A stretch of 64,000 nt of DNA, taken from positions 4,712,001-4,776,000 of the forward strand of contig NZ_CP027712.1 of the NCBI RefSeq assembly GCF_003945765.1, read 5' to 3'. How positions within the stretch are numbered: position 1 is the stretch's first letter; each line of letters begins with the position of its first letter. The stretch comes from Pseudomonas chlororaphis subsp. chlororaphis. GTDB taxonomy: Bacteria > Pseudomonadota > Gammaproteobacteria > Pseudomonadales > Pseudomonadaceae. The position numbers and the translations under genes are program-made. The notes under the pieces were generated by a model. That model saw only the letters and a list, made by a program, of their open reading frames with translations. It ran no database searches and was not told the DNA's origin. Below are positions 1 to 8,827 of the stretch, piece after piece.

Positions 1-3000
1 GGTGTTGAGGGTGACCTTGTGCTGCCGGGCGAAGTCCGCCAGCCGCTGGGTCGCGGCTGCGTCCAGGGCCACTCGGTACTCGGCGCTGCCGCTGCCGTCG
101 ACCGGCGGACGCAAGGCCTCGGCCAGCAATGTCGGGGTTTGCAGCGGGGCCAGCACGGCCTTCCAGAACTGTTCGCCAGCAGCGCTCGACTGCTGCTGCA
201 ACCAGCCCAGGTAGTCGCTGTATTGACTCAAGGGCTGACTCAAGGGCTGGCCCGGGGCCTGTCCGGCATAGTCCTGGATCACTTCGGCGAGCAGCTGCGC
301 GTTGCTCCAGCCGTCCATCAGGATGTGGTGGCTGGTGTAGATCAGGTGCCAGGCATCGTCGCCGCAGCGGACCAGTTGCAGGCGCAGCAGCGGCGCGCCG
401 CTCAGTTCGAAACCACGCTTGCGCTCGGCGCTCGCCAGGATTTCGAGGTCCGCGGCGGCGTCCTCGATGACCTGCCATGGCAGGTCGACGTGACGGTGTA
501 CCACCTGGTGCGCGACTTCCAGCCCCAGCCAGTGGAAGCTGCTGCGCAGGATCGCGTGGCGGTCCAGCGCGGCTTGCCAGGCACAAGCGAAGGCCTGGAG
601 ATCCAGGCCGCGGATATCCAGGCGCAGCTGATTGATATAGGCCTCGGCCTGGGGCTCGTACAGGGTGTGGAACAGCATGCCCTGCTGCATCGGCGACAGC
701 GGATAGAGGTCTTCGATGGCGCTGCTGTCCGGAGCCAGCGCATCCAGCTGAGCCTGGCCGATGGTCGCCAGTGGGAAGTCCGACGGCGTGGCCTGGCCGG
801 CCGGGACCGTGCAGCAATGGGCGATCAGCGCCTTGAGCTCCAAGACATAGGCGTCGGCCAGGCGCTGCACGGTGGCGTCCTCGAACATCTCGTGGCTGAA
901 ACCCCATTGCAGCGCCAGCTCGCCACCGTAGACCTGCCCTTCCAGGGTCAGCCAGTTGGCCAGCGGCGCATCCGGGTCCTGGGCGCGGCCGCTGCTTTCC
1001 ACGGCAGGGACCAGCAGCGCCGTGTCGTCGAACTGACGGTCGAACTGCCCCAGGTAGTTGAAGGTGATGCGCGGCGCCGGCAACGCCTGCAGCAGCTCGC
1101 GGCTGCCCGGCTCGCCCAGGTAACGCAGCAGGCCATAGCCCAGGCCTTTGCCCGGCACGGCGCGCAGTTGTTCCTTGATCGCCTTGATCGCGCTCGCCAG
1201 TTCGTCCTGGGGTTGCAGGCGGACCGGGAACAGGCTGGTGAACCAGCCGACGGTGCGGCTCAGGTCCAGGTCAGCGGACAGCTCTTCGCGAGCAAGGTTT
1301 TCACGGCCATGGCCTTCGAGCTGGATCAGTGCCGCGTCCTGCCCGCTCCAGCGGCAGAGCACCCGGGCCAGCGCGGTCAGCAGCAGGTCGTTGACCTGGG
1401 TGCGATAGGCCGCCGGCGCGCTTTGCAGCAGTTGCCGGGTCAGCTCGCTGTCCAGCCGCGATTCGATCTTGCGCTCCAGGCGATTGTGCAGGCCGCCTTG
1501 CGGGTTATCGCACGGCAGGTCGAGCCCGGCCTGTTGCTGCGCCTGCCAGTAAGGCAGTTGCGCCTCCATTTGCCGGACATGGCTTTGCAGTTGTTCGGCC
1601 CAGGCCTGGTAGGCGCTGGTCTTGGCCGGCAAGGCCACTGCGTTACCCGCCGCCAGCTGGCCGTAGGCGCGCTGCAGGTCCTCGAGCACGATGCGCCAGG
1701 ACACGCCGTCCACCACCAGGTGGTGGATGACCAGCAACAGGCGCTGGCTGCCATCGGCCAGATCCATCAGCGCGGCCCGCAACAACGGCCCCTGCTGCAG
1801 GTTCAGGCTGCGCTGGGCCTCGTCGCAGAGCACAGCCAGGGCTTCGGTGTTTTCAGCCTGGCACTGCCACAGGCCACTCTCGGCGAGCGGTGCGGCGTGG
1901 CTTTGCTGCCAGCCGTCGGCGCCCTGGACAAAACGCAGGCGCAGGGCGTCGTGATGATTGAGCACTGCCGTCAGCGCGCCTTCCAGCCACTGCGCGTGCA
2001 GCTTCTGGCGCGGGGTCAGGAGCAGCGACTGGTTCCAGTGGCCACGTTCGGCAATCGCCTGCTCGAAGAAATACTCCTGGGCCGGGGTCAGGATCGCCTC
2101 GCCGCTGACCGGGCCCTGGTCGATCACGTTCGGGCTCTCGAACACCGCCGCCAGCGCCAGGCTGCGCACCGTCTGGTACTGGAACAGGTCCCGCGGGCTG
2201 AGGCGGATGCCGGCCTGGCGGGCGCGGCTGACCACCTGGATCGAGATGATCGAATCGCCGCCCAGTTCGAAGAAATTGTCTTCCAGGCCGACCTGCTCCA
2301 GGCCCAGGACGTCGCACCAGATCGCCGCCAGGGCTTTCTGCGTGGCGTCCTCGGGAGCGATGAAGGCCTGCTGCGCTGTGGCTTCGGGCAGCGGCAACGC
2401 CTTGCGATCGAGCTTGCCGTTGGCGGTGACCGGCAGTTTCGCCAAGGGCATCAGGTAAGCCGGCACCATGTATTCCGGCAGGCTGCCCAGCAGCCAGGCC
2501 TTGAGCTCCTGCTGCCAGGTGGCGGCCGGCTCGGCGTCTTCCAGTACCAGATAACCCACCAGCTGCTTGCCGCCCTGCACCAGCACCACGGCTTCGCGCA
2601 CCAGCGGGTGCTGCATCAGGCGGGTCTCGATTTCGCCCAGTTCGATGCGCAGCCCGCGCAACTTGACCTGGTGATCGAGGCGGCCGAGGTATTCGATCAC
2701 CCCGTCGGCGCGCTGGCGCACCCGGTCGCCGGTGCGATACAGGCGCGTGCCGGCCTCGAACGGGCTGGTGACGAAACGCTCGGCCGTCAGCCCCGGACGG
2801 CGATGGTAACTGCGGGCCAGGCCGGCGCCACCGAGGTACAGCTCGCCGGCGACACCGGCCGGCACCGGCGACAGCTCGGCGTCCAGCACATAGGTGCGCA
2901 GGTTGGCGATCGGACGGCCGATCGGCACGCTAGAAGCGCCCTCGTCGATACAGGTCCAGTGGGTCACGTCGATGGCCGCTTCCGTCGGCCCATAGAGGTT

Positions 3001-5397
3001 GTACAGCACGGCGTCCGGCAGCTTGGCGAACACCTGCTGCTGGGCATCCAGGGGCAAGGCTTCGCCGCTGCAGACAATGCGCTTGAGGCTGGCGCAGGCC
3101 TGTACGCCCGGCTCGTGGATGAACGCCTGGAGCATCGACGGCACAAAATGCAGGGTGCTGATGCCGTGCTTGACGATAGTCTCGATCAACAGCGCCGGCT
3201 CGCGATGGGCGCCCGGCGCGGCCACCACCAGGCGCGCACCGGTCAGCAGCGGCCAGAAGAATTCCCAGACCGACACGTCGAAGCTGAACGGGGTCTTTTG
3301 CAGCACCGCGTCGCTGCCATCCAGCCCATAGGCGTCCTGCATCCAGCACAGGCGGTTGACCAGCGCGGCGTGGCTGTTGCCGGCGCCCTTGGGCTTGCCG
3401 GTGGAACCCGAGGTGTAGATCACGTAGGCCAGGTTCAGCGGCCCGCTGACCAGGGCCAGCGGGGCTTCGCTGTAGCCGTCCAGCCAGTCCTGGCCCTGAT
3501 CGAGGATCATGACCTTGACCGCCTCGGTCGGCAGCACCGACAGCAACGCGCTTTGCGTGAGCAACAGGGCGATGCCGCTGTCTTCGATCATGTAGGCCAG
3601 GCGGTCCAGCGGGTATTCCGGGTCCAGCGGCACATAGGCGCCGCCGGCCTTGAGGATCGCCAGCAGGCCGACCACCATTTCGATCGAGCGCTCGACACAG
3701 ATACCCACCAGCACGTCCGGGCCCACCCCCTGCTCGCGCAGCAGGTGCGCCAGCTGGTTGGCCCGGGCGTCGAGCTGGGCGTAGCTCAGTTCGCGCCCGG
3801 CGAACACCAGGGCCGGCGCGTGCGGCGTGCGCTGCACCTGCTCTTCGATCAACTGGTGCAGGCAGCGCTCGACCGGATAGCGGGCCTCGGTCTGGTTCCA
3901 CTCCAGCAGCAGTTGCTGCCGTTCGGCGGCGGCCAGCATCGGCAGCTCGCCGACCCGCTGCGCAGTATCGGCGACCATCGCCTGCAACAGGCGGGTCCAG
4001 TGCTGCGCCATGCGCTCGATGGTGGCGGCGTCGAACAGGTCGTTGGCGTAGGTCAGCGCGGCCTGCAGCTTGCCGGACTTTTCGAAGGTGTCCAGGGTGA
4101 GGTCGAACTGGGTGGTGCGGCTTTGCCACTCCACCAGGCTCAGCTCCAGGCCCGAGGCGGTGCTGACCGCGCTGATGTCGGCGACCTGCGGCTGGTGGTT
4201 GTACATCACCTGGAACAGCGGGGTATGGCTCAGGCTGCGCTCCAGCTTGAGCGCTTCCACCAGTTGCTCGAACGGCAGGTCCTGATGGGCCTGGGCGCCG
4301 AGGGCCGCTTCCTTGACCTGTTGCAGCAACTGGCTGACCGGCGTCTGCCCGTCCAGCCGGGTACGCAGCACCTGGGTGTTGACGAAGAAACCGATCAGCC
4401 CTTCGACTTCCGCGCGGTTGCGGTTGGCGATCGGCACGCCGACGCGGATGTCGTCCTGCCCGGTGTAGCGATGCAGCAGTACGTTGAAGGCCCCGAGCAG
4501 CAGCATGAACAGGGTCACGTTGTGCTGCCTGGCGGTGGCGCGCAGTTGCTCGGCCAGGGCCGGCTCGATGACGAAGTCATAGCGGGTGCCGCGATAGCTG
4601 GGCATCGCCGGGCGCGGATGGTCGGTGGGCAACTCCAGCACCGGGTGCTCGTCGCCCAATTGTGCCTGCCAGTACTCCAGTTGCCGCGCCTGCTCCCCGG
4701 CTTCCAGCCAGCGGCGCTGCCACAGGGCGTAGTCGCTGTACTGGATCGGCAAGGCCGGCAGTTGCGGCGCTTGCTGCCGCTCATGGGCGTCATAGAAACG
4801 GATGAATTCGTCGATCAGCACATTCATCGACCAGCCGTCGGAAACGATGTGGTGCAAGGTCAACAGCAGCACATGTTCCTCGTCCGCCAGCTTCAGCAGC
4901 TTGACCCGCAGCAGCGGCCCGCTGCCCAGGTCGAACGGTTGCAGCGATTGGCGCTGCGCCTGCTCCGCGACCGCCTGCTCTCGCGCGTCGGGCGCCAGGG
5001 CGCTGAGGTCCACCGACTCCACGGGCACCAGGGTCTCGACCGCCACTTGCTCCAGGCGCTCGTCGGCATGGCGCTTGAACACCGTGCGCAGGGTTTCGTG
5101 GCGCGCCACCAGGCTGGCGAACGCCTGCTCCAGGGCCGGCAGGTTCAGGGCGCCACGCAGGCGCACCGCGCCCGGCAGGTTATAGGCGCCGCTGTGGGGG
5201 TCCATCTGCCAGAGGAACCACATGCGGCGCTGGGCATAGGACAGCGCCTGGCGATCCTCGGCGGCGATCCCGGCGGGAATCGGAAACAACGAAAAGTCGA
5301 TGTTTTCCGCCCGCAGACCATCGAGGAACACCCGCCGCTTTTCCAGCGGCAGCTCGATAAATCGACTGGCGAGTTTCAGGGACTTTTCAGCATTCAT
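1..5397 (-). CDS. pvdI: Pyoverdine-type non-ribosomal peptide synthetase, first module loads Ser and epimerises it (partial)
   Basis: This is the first 1799 codons of a giant synthetase; its 3' end lies beyond the window start. Domain order is C (about residues 45-480, HHIVSDGWS near 185), A (about 495-1000), carrier (GGDSI near 1047), E (HHLVVDGVSW near 1220, with the VGWFTSLFP motif) and the start of a second C domain (HHILMDGWS near 1695). The A-domain specificity residues read as Asp-Val-Trp-His-x-Ser-Leu-Ile-Asp, the serine code, so the first residue should be D-Ser. The N-terminus (MNAEKSLKLASRFIELP) closely resembles P. aeruginosa PvdI as I remember it, and a D-Ser-first peptide fits P. 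chlororaphis pyoverdine. There is no loading or acyl-ligase domain, so it must accept an upstream acyl-peptide, as from PvdL. A PvdS-type promoter sits 55 bp upstream. The exact orthologue name is inference. Confidence 0.85.
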   Translation of the reverse strand, partial: MNAEKSLKLASRFIELPLEKRRVFLDGLRAENIDFSLFPIPAGIAAEDRQALSYAQRRMWFLWQMDPHSGAYNLPGAVRLRGALNLPALEQAFASLVARHETLRTVFKRHADERLEQVAVETLVPVESVDLSALAPDAREQAVAEQAQRQSLQPFDLGSGPLLRVKLLKLADEEHVLLLTLHHIVSDGWSMNVLIDEFIRFYDAHERQQAPQLPALPIQYSDYALWQRRWLEAGEQARQLEYWQAQLGDEHPVLELPTDHPRPAMPSYRGTRYDFVIEPALAEQLRATARQHNVTLFMLLLGAFNVLLHRYTGQDDIRVGVPIANRNRAEVEGLIGFFVNTQVLRTRLDGQTPVSQLLQQVKEAALGAQAHQDLPFEQLVEALKLERSLSHTPLFQVMYNHQPQVADISAVSTASGLELSLVEWQSRTTQFDLTLDTFEKSGKLQAALTYANDLFDAATIERMAQHWTRLLQAMVADTAQRVGELPMLAAAERQQLLLEWNQTEARYPVERCLHQLIEEQVQRTPHAPALVFAGRELSYAQLDARANQLAHLLREQGVGPDVLVGICVERSIEMVVGLLAILKAGGAYVPLDPEYPLDRLAYMIEDSGIALLLTQSALLSVLPTEAVKVMILDQGQDWLDGYSEAPLALVSGPLNLAYVIYTSGSTGKPKGAGNSHAALVNRLCWMQDAYGLDGSDAVLQKTPFSFDVSVWEFFWPLLTGARLVVAAPGAHREPALLIETIVKHGISTLHFVPSMLQAFIHEPGVQACASLKRIVCSGEALPLDAQQQVFAKLPDAVLYNLYGPTEAAIDVTHWTCIDEGASSVPIGRPIANLRTYVLDAELSPVPAGVAGELYLGGAGLARSYHRRPGLTAERFVTSPFEAGTRLYRTGDRVRQRADGVIEYLGRLDHQVKLRGLRIELGEIETRLMQHPLVREAVVLVQGGKQLVGYLVLEDAEPAATWQQELKAWLLGSLPEYMVPAYLMPLAKLPVTANGKLDRKALPLPEATAQQAFIAPEDATQKALAAIWCDVLGLEQVGLEDNFFELGGDSIISIQVVSRARQAGIRLSPRDLFQYQTVRSLALAAVFESPNVIDQGPVSGEAILTPAQEYFFEQAIAERGHWNQSLLLTPRQKLHAQWLEGALTAVLNHHDALRLRFVQGADGWQQSHAAPLAESGLWQCQAENTEALAVLCDEAQRSLNLQQGPLLRAALMDLADGSQRLLLVIHHLVVDGVSWRIVLEDLQRAYGQLAAGNAVALPAKTSAYQAWAEQLQSHVRQMEAQLPYWQAQQQAGLDLPCDNPQGGLHNRLERKIESRLDSELTRQLLQSAPAAYRTQVNDLLLTALARVLCRWSGQDAALIQLEGHGRENLAREELSADLDLSRTVGWFTSLFPVRLQPQDELASAIKAIKEQLRAVPGKGLGYGLLRYLGEPGSRELLQALPAPRITFNYLGQFDRQFDDTALLVPAVESSGRAQDPDAPLANWLTLEGQVYGGELALQWGFSHEMFEDATVQRLADAYVLELKALIAHCCTVPAGQATPSDFPLATIGQAQLDALAPDSSAIEDLYPLSPMQQGMLFHTLYEPQAEAYINQLRLDIRGLDLQAFACAWQAALDRHAILRSSFHWLGLEVAHQVVHRHVDLPWQVIEDAAADLEILASAERKRGFELSGAPLLRLQLVRCGDDAWHLIYTSHHILMDGWSNAQLLAEVIQDYAGQAPGQPLSQPLSQYSDYLGWLQQQSSAAGEQFWKAVLAPLQTPTLLAEALRPPVDGSGSAEYRVALDAAATQRLADFARQHKVTLNT

Positions 5398-5452
5398 CTG
5401 GCTTCATCCGTACATGTTGGGTATCGAGCATTGGCTCGGCTATCCCTACGGA

Positions 5453-5476
5453 ACGGATGGGCAGGAGGAAAAATTA
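5453..5476 (-). promoter_or_regulatory. PvdS iron-starvation box of the peptide synthetase
   Basis: On the minus strand this reads TAATT, 16 bases, CGT. It differs by one base from the PvdS consensus TAAAT-N16/17-CGT and lies just upstream of the synthetase start. The thioesterase promoter has the same TAATT variant, which supports it as a real variant. Confidence 0.65.
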
Positions 5477-5512
5477 ACCCCCGCCCCAGCGCGCCAGACC
5501 GCGGCCCGCCGT

Positions 5513-5536
5513 TAAATTCCACGGATGGCGACTCGT
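5513..5536 (+). promoter_or_regulatory. PvdS iron-starvation box of the siderophore-interacting protein
   Basis: The sequence is a perfect TAAAT, 16 bases, CGT. It points to the gene starting 39 bp downstream and is back to back with the synthetase promoter. Under iron limitation the ECF sigma factor PvdS would use both. Confidence 0.8.
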
Positions 5537-5574
5537 CAAAAGAGGACCATCACTTTCCACACAAGGTCGCGATC

Positions 5575-6558
5575 ATGTCCTCTGCAACCTCACTGGCCAA
5601 CTTCCTGTCAAACAGCTCGCTGGCAAACGGCTTGCGCAAACTGGTCGGCGCAGGCAACCAGCAGCCGCGCGCCTACCGCCTGATCAATGTCCAACTCAAG
5701 CAACGGATCAGCCTCAGCCCCTGCATGGCGCGCTTCGTATTTACCGGCGAGGACGTCGCCCACACCCGCACCCTGGCGCCGGACCAGCGCATCAAGCTGC
5801 TGTTCCCCGCTGCCGACGGCCTGCCGCCCGAATTGCCGCGCATCGGTGACTGGCACGCGGCCCGGCGCAAGCTGCCGGCGGCGCAACAACCGCCGATGCG
5901 CACCTACACCATCCGCGCCCTGCGCGCCGAGCCCGCGGAGCTGGACGTGGACTTCGTGCTGCACGGGGTCACCGGCCCGGCGTCGCGCTGGGCGACTCAG
6001 GCCAAGGTCGGCGACCGCCTGCAAATGGCCGTGCCCGACAAAGCCTTCAGCGGCGACCCCGGCGGCTACGAATGGCAACCGCCGGCGGGAATCCGCAAGG
6101 TCCTGCTGATCGGCGACGAAACCGCGCTGCCGGCCATCGCCGGGATTCTCGAAGACCTGATGGAGTACCCGACGCCGCCCGATGTCCAGGCGTTCATCGA
6201 AGTGCCCCACGAAAGCGATTGCCTGGCGCTGCGCCACAACCACCAGACCCGCCTGAGCTGGCTGCCCCGCGACGTGCTGGGCGCCAGCCATGGCGAGGCG
6301 CTGATGCACGCCGCCCGGGAACTGGCCGAGCTGCCCGCGCCGGGCAAGCACCCACGCCCCCTGAAGCCCCAGGAGAACGCCGACGACCTGCGCCCCTGGG
6401 ATTCGGCAAAACCTGCGGACAACGGCTTTTATGCCTGGATCGCCGGCGAGTCGGGCACGGTCATGAAGATCCGCCGGCACCTGATCAACGAGCGTGGTCT
6501 GGAACGCCGCAACCTGGCGCTGATGGGCTACTGGCGCCTGGGCACGTCGCTGGGCTGA
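5575..6558 (+). CDS. Siderophore-interacting FAD-binding reductase (SIP family)
   Basis: The 327-residue product belongs to the ViuB/SIP flavoprotein family, which reduces ferric siderophores in the cytoplasm to release iron. An N-terminal FAD-binding barrel carries the flavin motif RTYTIR near residue 106. The NAD(P)H-binding half follows (VLLIGDETALPAI) and ends in the family signature AWIAGESGTVMKIRR. The N-terminal 35 residues are variable and low in complexity. The gene is divergent from the peptide synthetase and has its own perfect PvdS box. Pyoverdine is classically reduced in the periplasm, so a PvdS-controlled cytoplasmic reductase may serve another siderophore; that is inference. 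The ATG at 5575 follows the promoter closely and no better start is seen. Confidence 0.85.
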   Translation: MSSATSLANFLSNSSLANGLRKLVGAGNQQPRAYRLINVQLKQRISLSPCMARFVFTGEDVAHTRTLAPDQRIKLLFPAADGLPPELPRIGDWHAARRKLPAAQQPPMRTYTIRALRAEPAELDVDFVLHGVTGPASRWATQAKVGDRLQMAVPDKAFSGDPGGYEWQPPAGIRKVLLIGDETALPAIAGILEDLMEYPTPPDVQAFIEVPHESDCLALRHNHQTRLSWLPRDVLGASHGEALMHAARELAELPAPGKHPRPLKPQENADDLRPWDSAKPADNGFYAWIAGESGTVMKIRRHLINERGLERRNLALMGYWRLGTSLG

Positions 6559-6599
6559 CAGATCTGCCTGGACCTTGGGAACGCCGCGGCCGTGCCGGC

Positions 6600-6626
6600 C
6601 GATCGCAGCCTGCGGCAGCGGCTACA
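6600..6626. repeat. 27-bp dispersed repeat, copy 1
   Basis: This intergenic 27-mer (begins CGATCGCAGCCTGCGGCAGC) recurs exactly at 43770-43796. Both copies lie between genes, here between the convergent reductase and thioesterase. It looks like one arm of a REP-type element. Confidence 0.7.
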
Positions 6627-6635
6627 TTGCCTGGC

Positions 6636-7376
6636 TCAGGAAACCGCGGTTTCGGCTTGCAGGTGACGCCGACGATGCACCTCAAGGTGGCCCTTGATCA
6701 GGCTCAGGACCCTGGCTTCGTGTTCGTGGATGAAGAAGTGCCCGCCCGCCAGCATGTCCACGGAGAAGCTGCCCTGGGTCTCCTTCCTCCAGCCAATCAA
6801 CTGTTCGGTGGTGGCCCGGTCGGCCTTGCCTCCCAGGACATGCACCGGGCAGTTCAGCAACGGTCGCTGCAGCGGGCGAAAACGGCCACACAGGAGAAAG
6901 TCGGCGCGCAGGATCGGCAGGGTCAGGCTCATCAATTCCTGGTTGGCCAATACCTCTTCGCTGGTGCCATTGAGGGTGCGCAACTGTTCGATCAGTTGTT
7001 CGTCCGTCTTGGGGTCGGCAAAACCCCGGTCGTAGTCGGTGCGCAGGGTCGGCGCCGCGGTCCCCGAAGCGAACAGCGCCACCGGTTCCGGACAACCCAG
7101 GGCCCGCAGGGCGTGGGCCAGCTCGCAGGCCAGCAGCGCCCCCAGGCTATGGCCGAACAAGGCATAGGGCGCACGCAGGCCCGCACGAACTTCCACCGCC
7201 AGTTGCCGCGCCAGCTCGCGCATGTCGGTGGCCAGCGGCTCGGCATAACGGGCGCCCCGCCCCGGCAGTTCCACCGGCTGCAATTTCAGCCATTCGGGCA
7301 GCTTGCGCCGCCAGCGGCTGTAGACCATGGCGCTGGCTCCGGAATACGGCAGGCACAGCAACGTCAGCTGGGTCAC
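6636..7376 (-). CDS. Type II thioesterase of the siderophore synthetase
   Basis: The 246-residue alpha/beta hydrolase is of the GrsT/PvdG type, which removes wrongly loaded or stalled acyl groups from synthetase carrier domains. It shows [14 protein letters not shown] at the N-terminus, the nucleophile elbow GHSLG (Ser near residue 90) and the catalytic His in [10 protein letters not shown] near the C-terminus. The start is the GTG at 7376, preceded by AAGGGGA at the right distance; a longer in-frame ORF to 7562 would run through the promoter and is rejected. A PvdS-type box lies 36 bp upstream. P. aeruginosa has two iron-regulated candidates, PvdG and PA2411, and I cannot tell which this matches, so no symbol is given. 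Confidence 0.85.
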   Translation of the reverse strand: MTQLTLLCLPYSGASAMVYSRWRRKLPEWLKLQPVELPGRGARYAEPLATDMRELARQLAVEVRAGLRAPYALFGHSLGALLACELAHALRALGCPEPVALFASGTAAPTLRTDYDRGFADPKTDEQLIEQLRTLNGTSEEVLANQELMSLTLPILRADFLLCGRFRPLQRPLLNCPVHVLGGKADRATTEQLIGWRKETQGSFSVDMLAGGHFFIHEHEARVLSLIKGHLEVHRRRHLQAETAVS

Positions 7377-7411
7377 GGTGTTCCCCTTGAAAAAATGATG
7401 GTAAAGACTGG

Positions 7412-7435
7412 ACGTGCCACCTGGCCGGCAAATTA
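7412..7435 (-). promoter_or_regulatory. PvdS iron-starvation box of the thioesterase
   Basis: The minus strand reads TAATT, 16 bases, CGT, the same one-base variant as the synthetase promoter. It sits 36 bp before the GTG start. Confidence 0.65.
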
Positions 7436-7460
7436 GTGCGGCAGCCGGCCTGACGCCCAT

Positions 7461-7576
7461 CTGTAGGAGCAGTCGGTCGACGCTCGATTGCTCGTTATGG
7501 TCGTTAACGATACCGCGTCTTGCATTGGGTAAACGCGGTGTTCTCAGGTTCATCGCGAGCAAGCTTCGCTCCTACA
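7461..7576. repeat. REP-like arms in the thioesterase/cupin intergenic region
   Basis: The 311-bp gap between the thioesterase and the cupin gene holds the two divergent PvdS boxes and this element. The left arm starts at 7462 with TGTAGGAGC and contains CGGTCGACGCTCGATTGC, similar to a unit at 57786. The right arm at 7552-7576 is a standard REP arm (ATCGCGAGCAAGCTTCGCTC). The arms are of two REP subtypes. Confidence 0.65.
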
Positions 7577-7623
7577 TTAGATCCCCTTCGCTTGACCGGT
7601 CGTCATTGAGTCAGTCATCCCCA

Positions 7624-7647
7624 TAAATTTCCCGATACAGCCTTCGT
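7624..7647 (+). promoter_or_regulatory. PvdS iron-starvation box of the SCP2-cupin gene
   Basis: The sequence is a perfect TAAAT, 16 bases, CGT, 40 bp before the GTG start of the downstream gene. It is the fourth such box in 2.2 kb. Confidence 0.8.
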
Positions 7648-7687
7648 TCCCTGCTGCAGATCAAACCAACCAACAAGAGAGATCGCC

Positions 7688-8824
7688 GTGGACTTGCAGA
7701 CCATTCTGTCAAAGCTGTTCGCCAATGCCGGTGCCGTGGGAATCGAAGGCACCTTTCAATTCGTGTTCGGTCCACAGCTGGCATTCTGGTCACAGGTCCA
7801 GGCGCACAGCCGCACCGAAGCCGGCCGGCACCCGGCGCCCGATGTCACCATCGAGGTCGCCCAGGCCGACTTTCTCGGGATCATGGGCGGCAGCGCCAAC
7901 GTCGAGGAACTGTTCGCCAGCGGCCGCCTGAAGATCGGCGGCAACATGGGCCTGGCCACGCTGCTGCCGCAGATCATCGACCATGCCCGGCATGGCGGTG
8001 GCGCGCTGGAAAAGAAAGTCGAGATGAACACTCGCTACCCCACCCCGCCGCGCTACAGCGAGACAGTCTCGGCCGGCCTGCCGACCCAGCGCACGGTGGA
8101 ACGGCGTCCGCGCAGCGGGCTGTCGGTGGAGGAGTTCAGGACGCATTACCTGCCCCAGGGCATTCCCGTGGTGATCAGCGATGCCCTGCAGGACTGGCCG
8201 CTATTCCAGCTCAGCCGCGAAGAATCGCTGGTGCACTTCGCCGAACTGCAAGGCATCACCCGCCACGGCGACTACGTGAAAAAGACCTTTTCCACCGAGC
8301 GCGACTTCCGCTCCACCTCGATGGCCGAGTTCATCGCCTCGCTGGACAACCCGGCGCCGAAAAACGCCGACGGCGAACCGCCCGCCTACATGGGCAACAA
8401 CATCCTGCCGGCGCAGTTGCTGGAGCAGATCCAGTACCCGCCCTACTTCGACCGCTCGCTGTTCATCCCGCCGCGGATCTGGATCGGCCCCAAGGGCACC
8501 CTGACCCCGCTGCACCGCGACGACACCGACAACCTGTTTGCCCAGGTCTGGGGCCAGAAGTCCTTCATCCTCGCCGCGCCCCACCACCGTGAGGCGCTGG
8601 GCACCTGGTCGACCGCGCCCCAGGGCGGGCTCGACGGTTGCGAGGTCAACCCTGACGCGCCGGACTACGAGCGTTTTCCGGCCTCGCGGAACGTGACCTT
8701 CCTGCGGGTCATCCTGGAAGCCGGCGACCTGCTGTTCCTGCCCGAAGGCTGGTTCCACCAGGTAGAGTCGGTGTCCACCTCGCTGTCGGTGAATTTCTGG
8801 GTCAACTCCGGGCGCGGCTGGTAG
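7688..8824 (+). CDS. SCP2-like / cupin (JmjC-type) fusion protein, probable Fe(II)-dependent oxygenase
   Basis: The 378-residue protein has two parts. Residues 1-110 resemble an SCP2 sterol-carrier-type lipid-binding domain (FQFVFGPQLAFW, then LKIGGNMGLATLLP). Residues 135-378 are a cupin_8/JmjC-like fold with iron ligands visible as HRDD (HxD) after PLHRDD and a distal His in GWFHQVES. Such proteins use Fe(II) and 2-oxoglutarate to hydroxylate proteins or small molecules. The gene starts at a GTG after AGAGAG and has its own PvdS box divergent from the thioesterase. Its place among siderophore genes suggests tailoring of a siderophore or its acyl precursor, but the substrate is unknown. I know of no named pyoverdine gene with this architecture. 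Confidence 0.7.
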   Translation: MDLQTILSKLFANAGAVGIEGTFQFVFGPQLAFWSQVQAHSRTEAGRHPAPDVTIEVAQADFLGIMGGSANVEELFASGRLKIGGNMGLATLLPQIIDHARHGGGALEKKVEMNTRYPTPPRYSETVSAGLPTQRTVERRPRSGLSVEEFRTHYLPQGIPVVISDALQDWPLFQLSREESLVHFAELQGITRHGDYVKKTFSTERDFRSTSMAEFIASLDNPAPKNADGEPPAYMGNNILPAQLLEQIQYPPYFDRSLFIPPRIWIGPKGTLTPLHRDDTDNLFAQVWGQKSFILAAPHHREALGTWSTAPQGGLDGCEVNPDAPDYERFPASRNVTFLRVILEAGDLLFLPEGWFHQVESVSTSLSVNFWVNSGRGW

Positions 8825-8827
8825 CGC

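Noticed and set aside
19..6558. A 2179-codon plus-strand open frame through the left 6.5 kb
   Set aside because: It is antisense to a peptide synthetase with all catalytic motifs. Long antisense frames are common in high-GC DNA. Only its end, from 5575, is a real gene.
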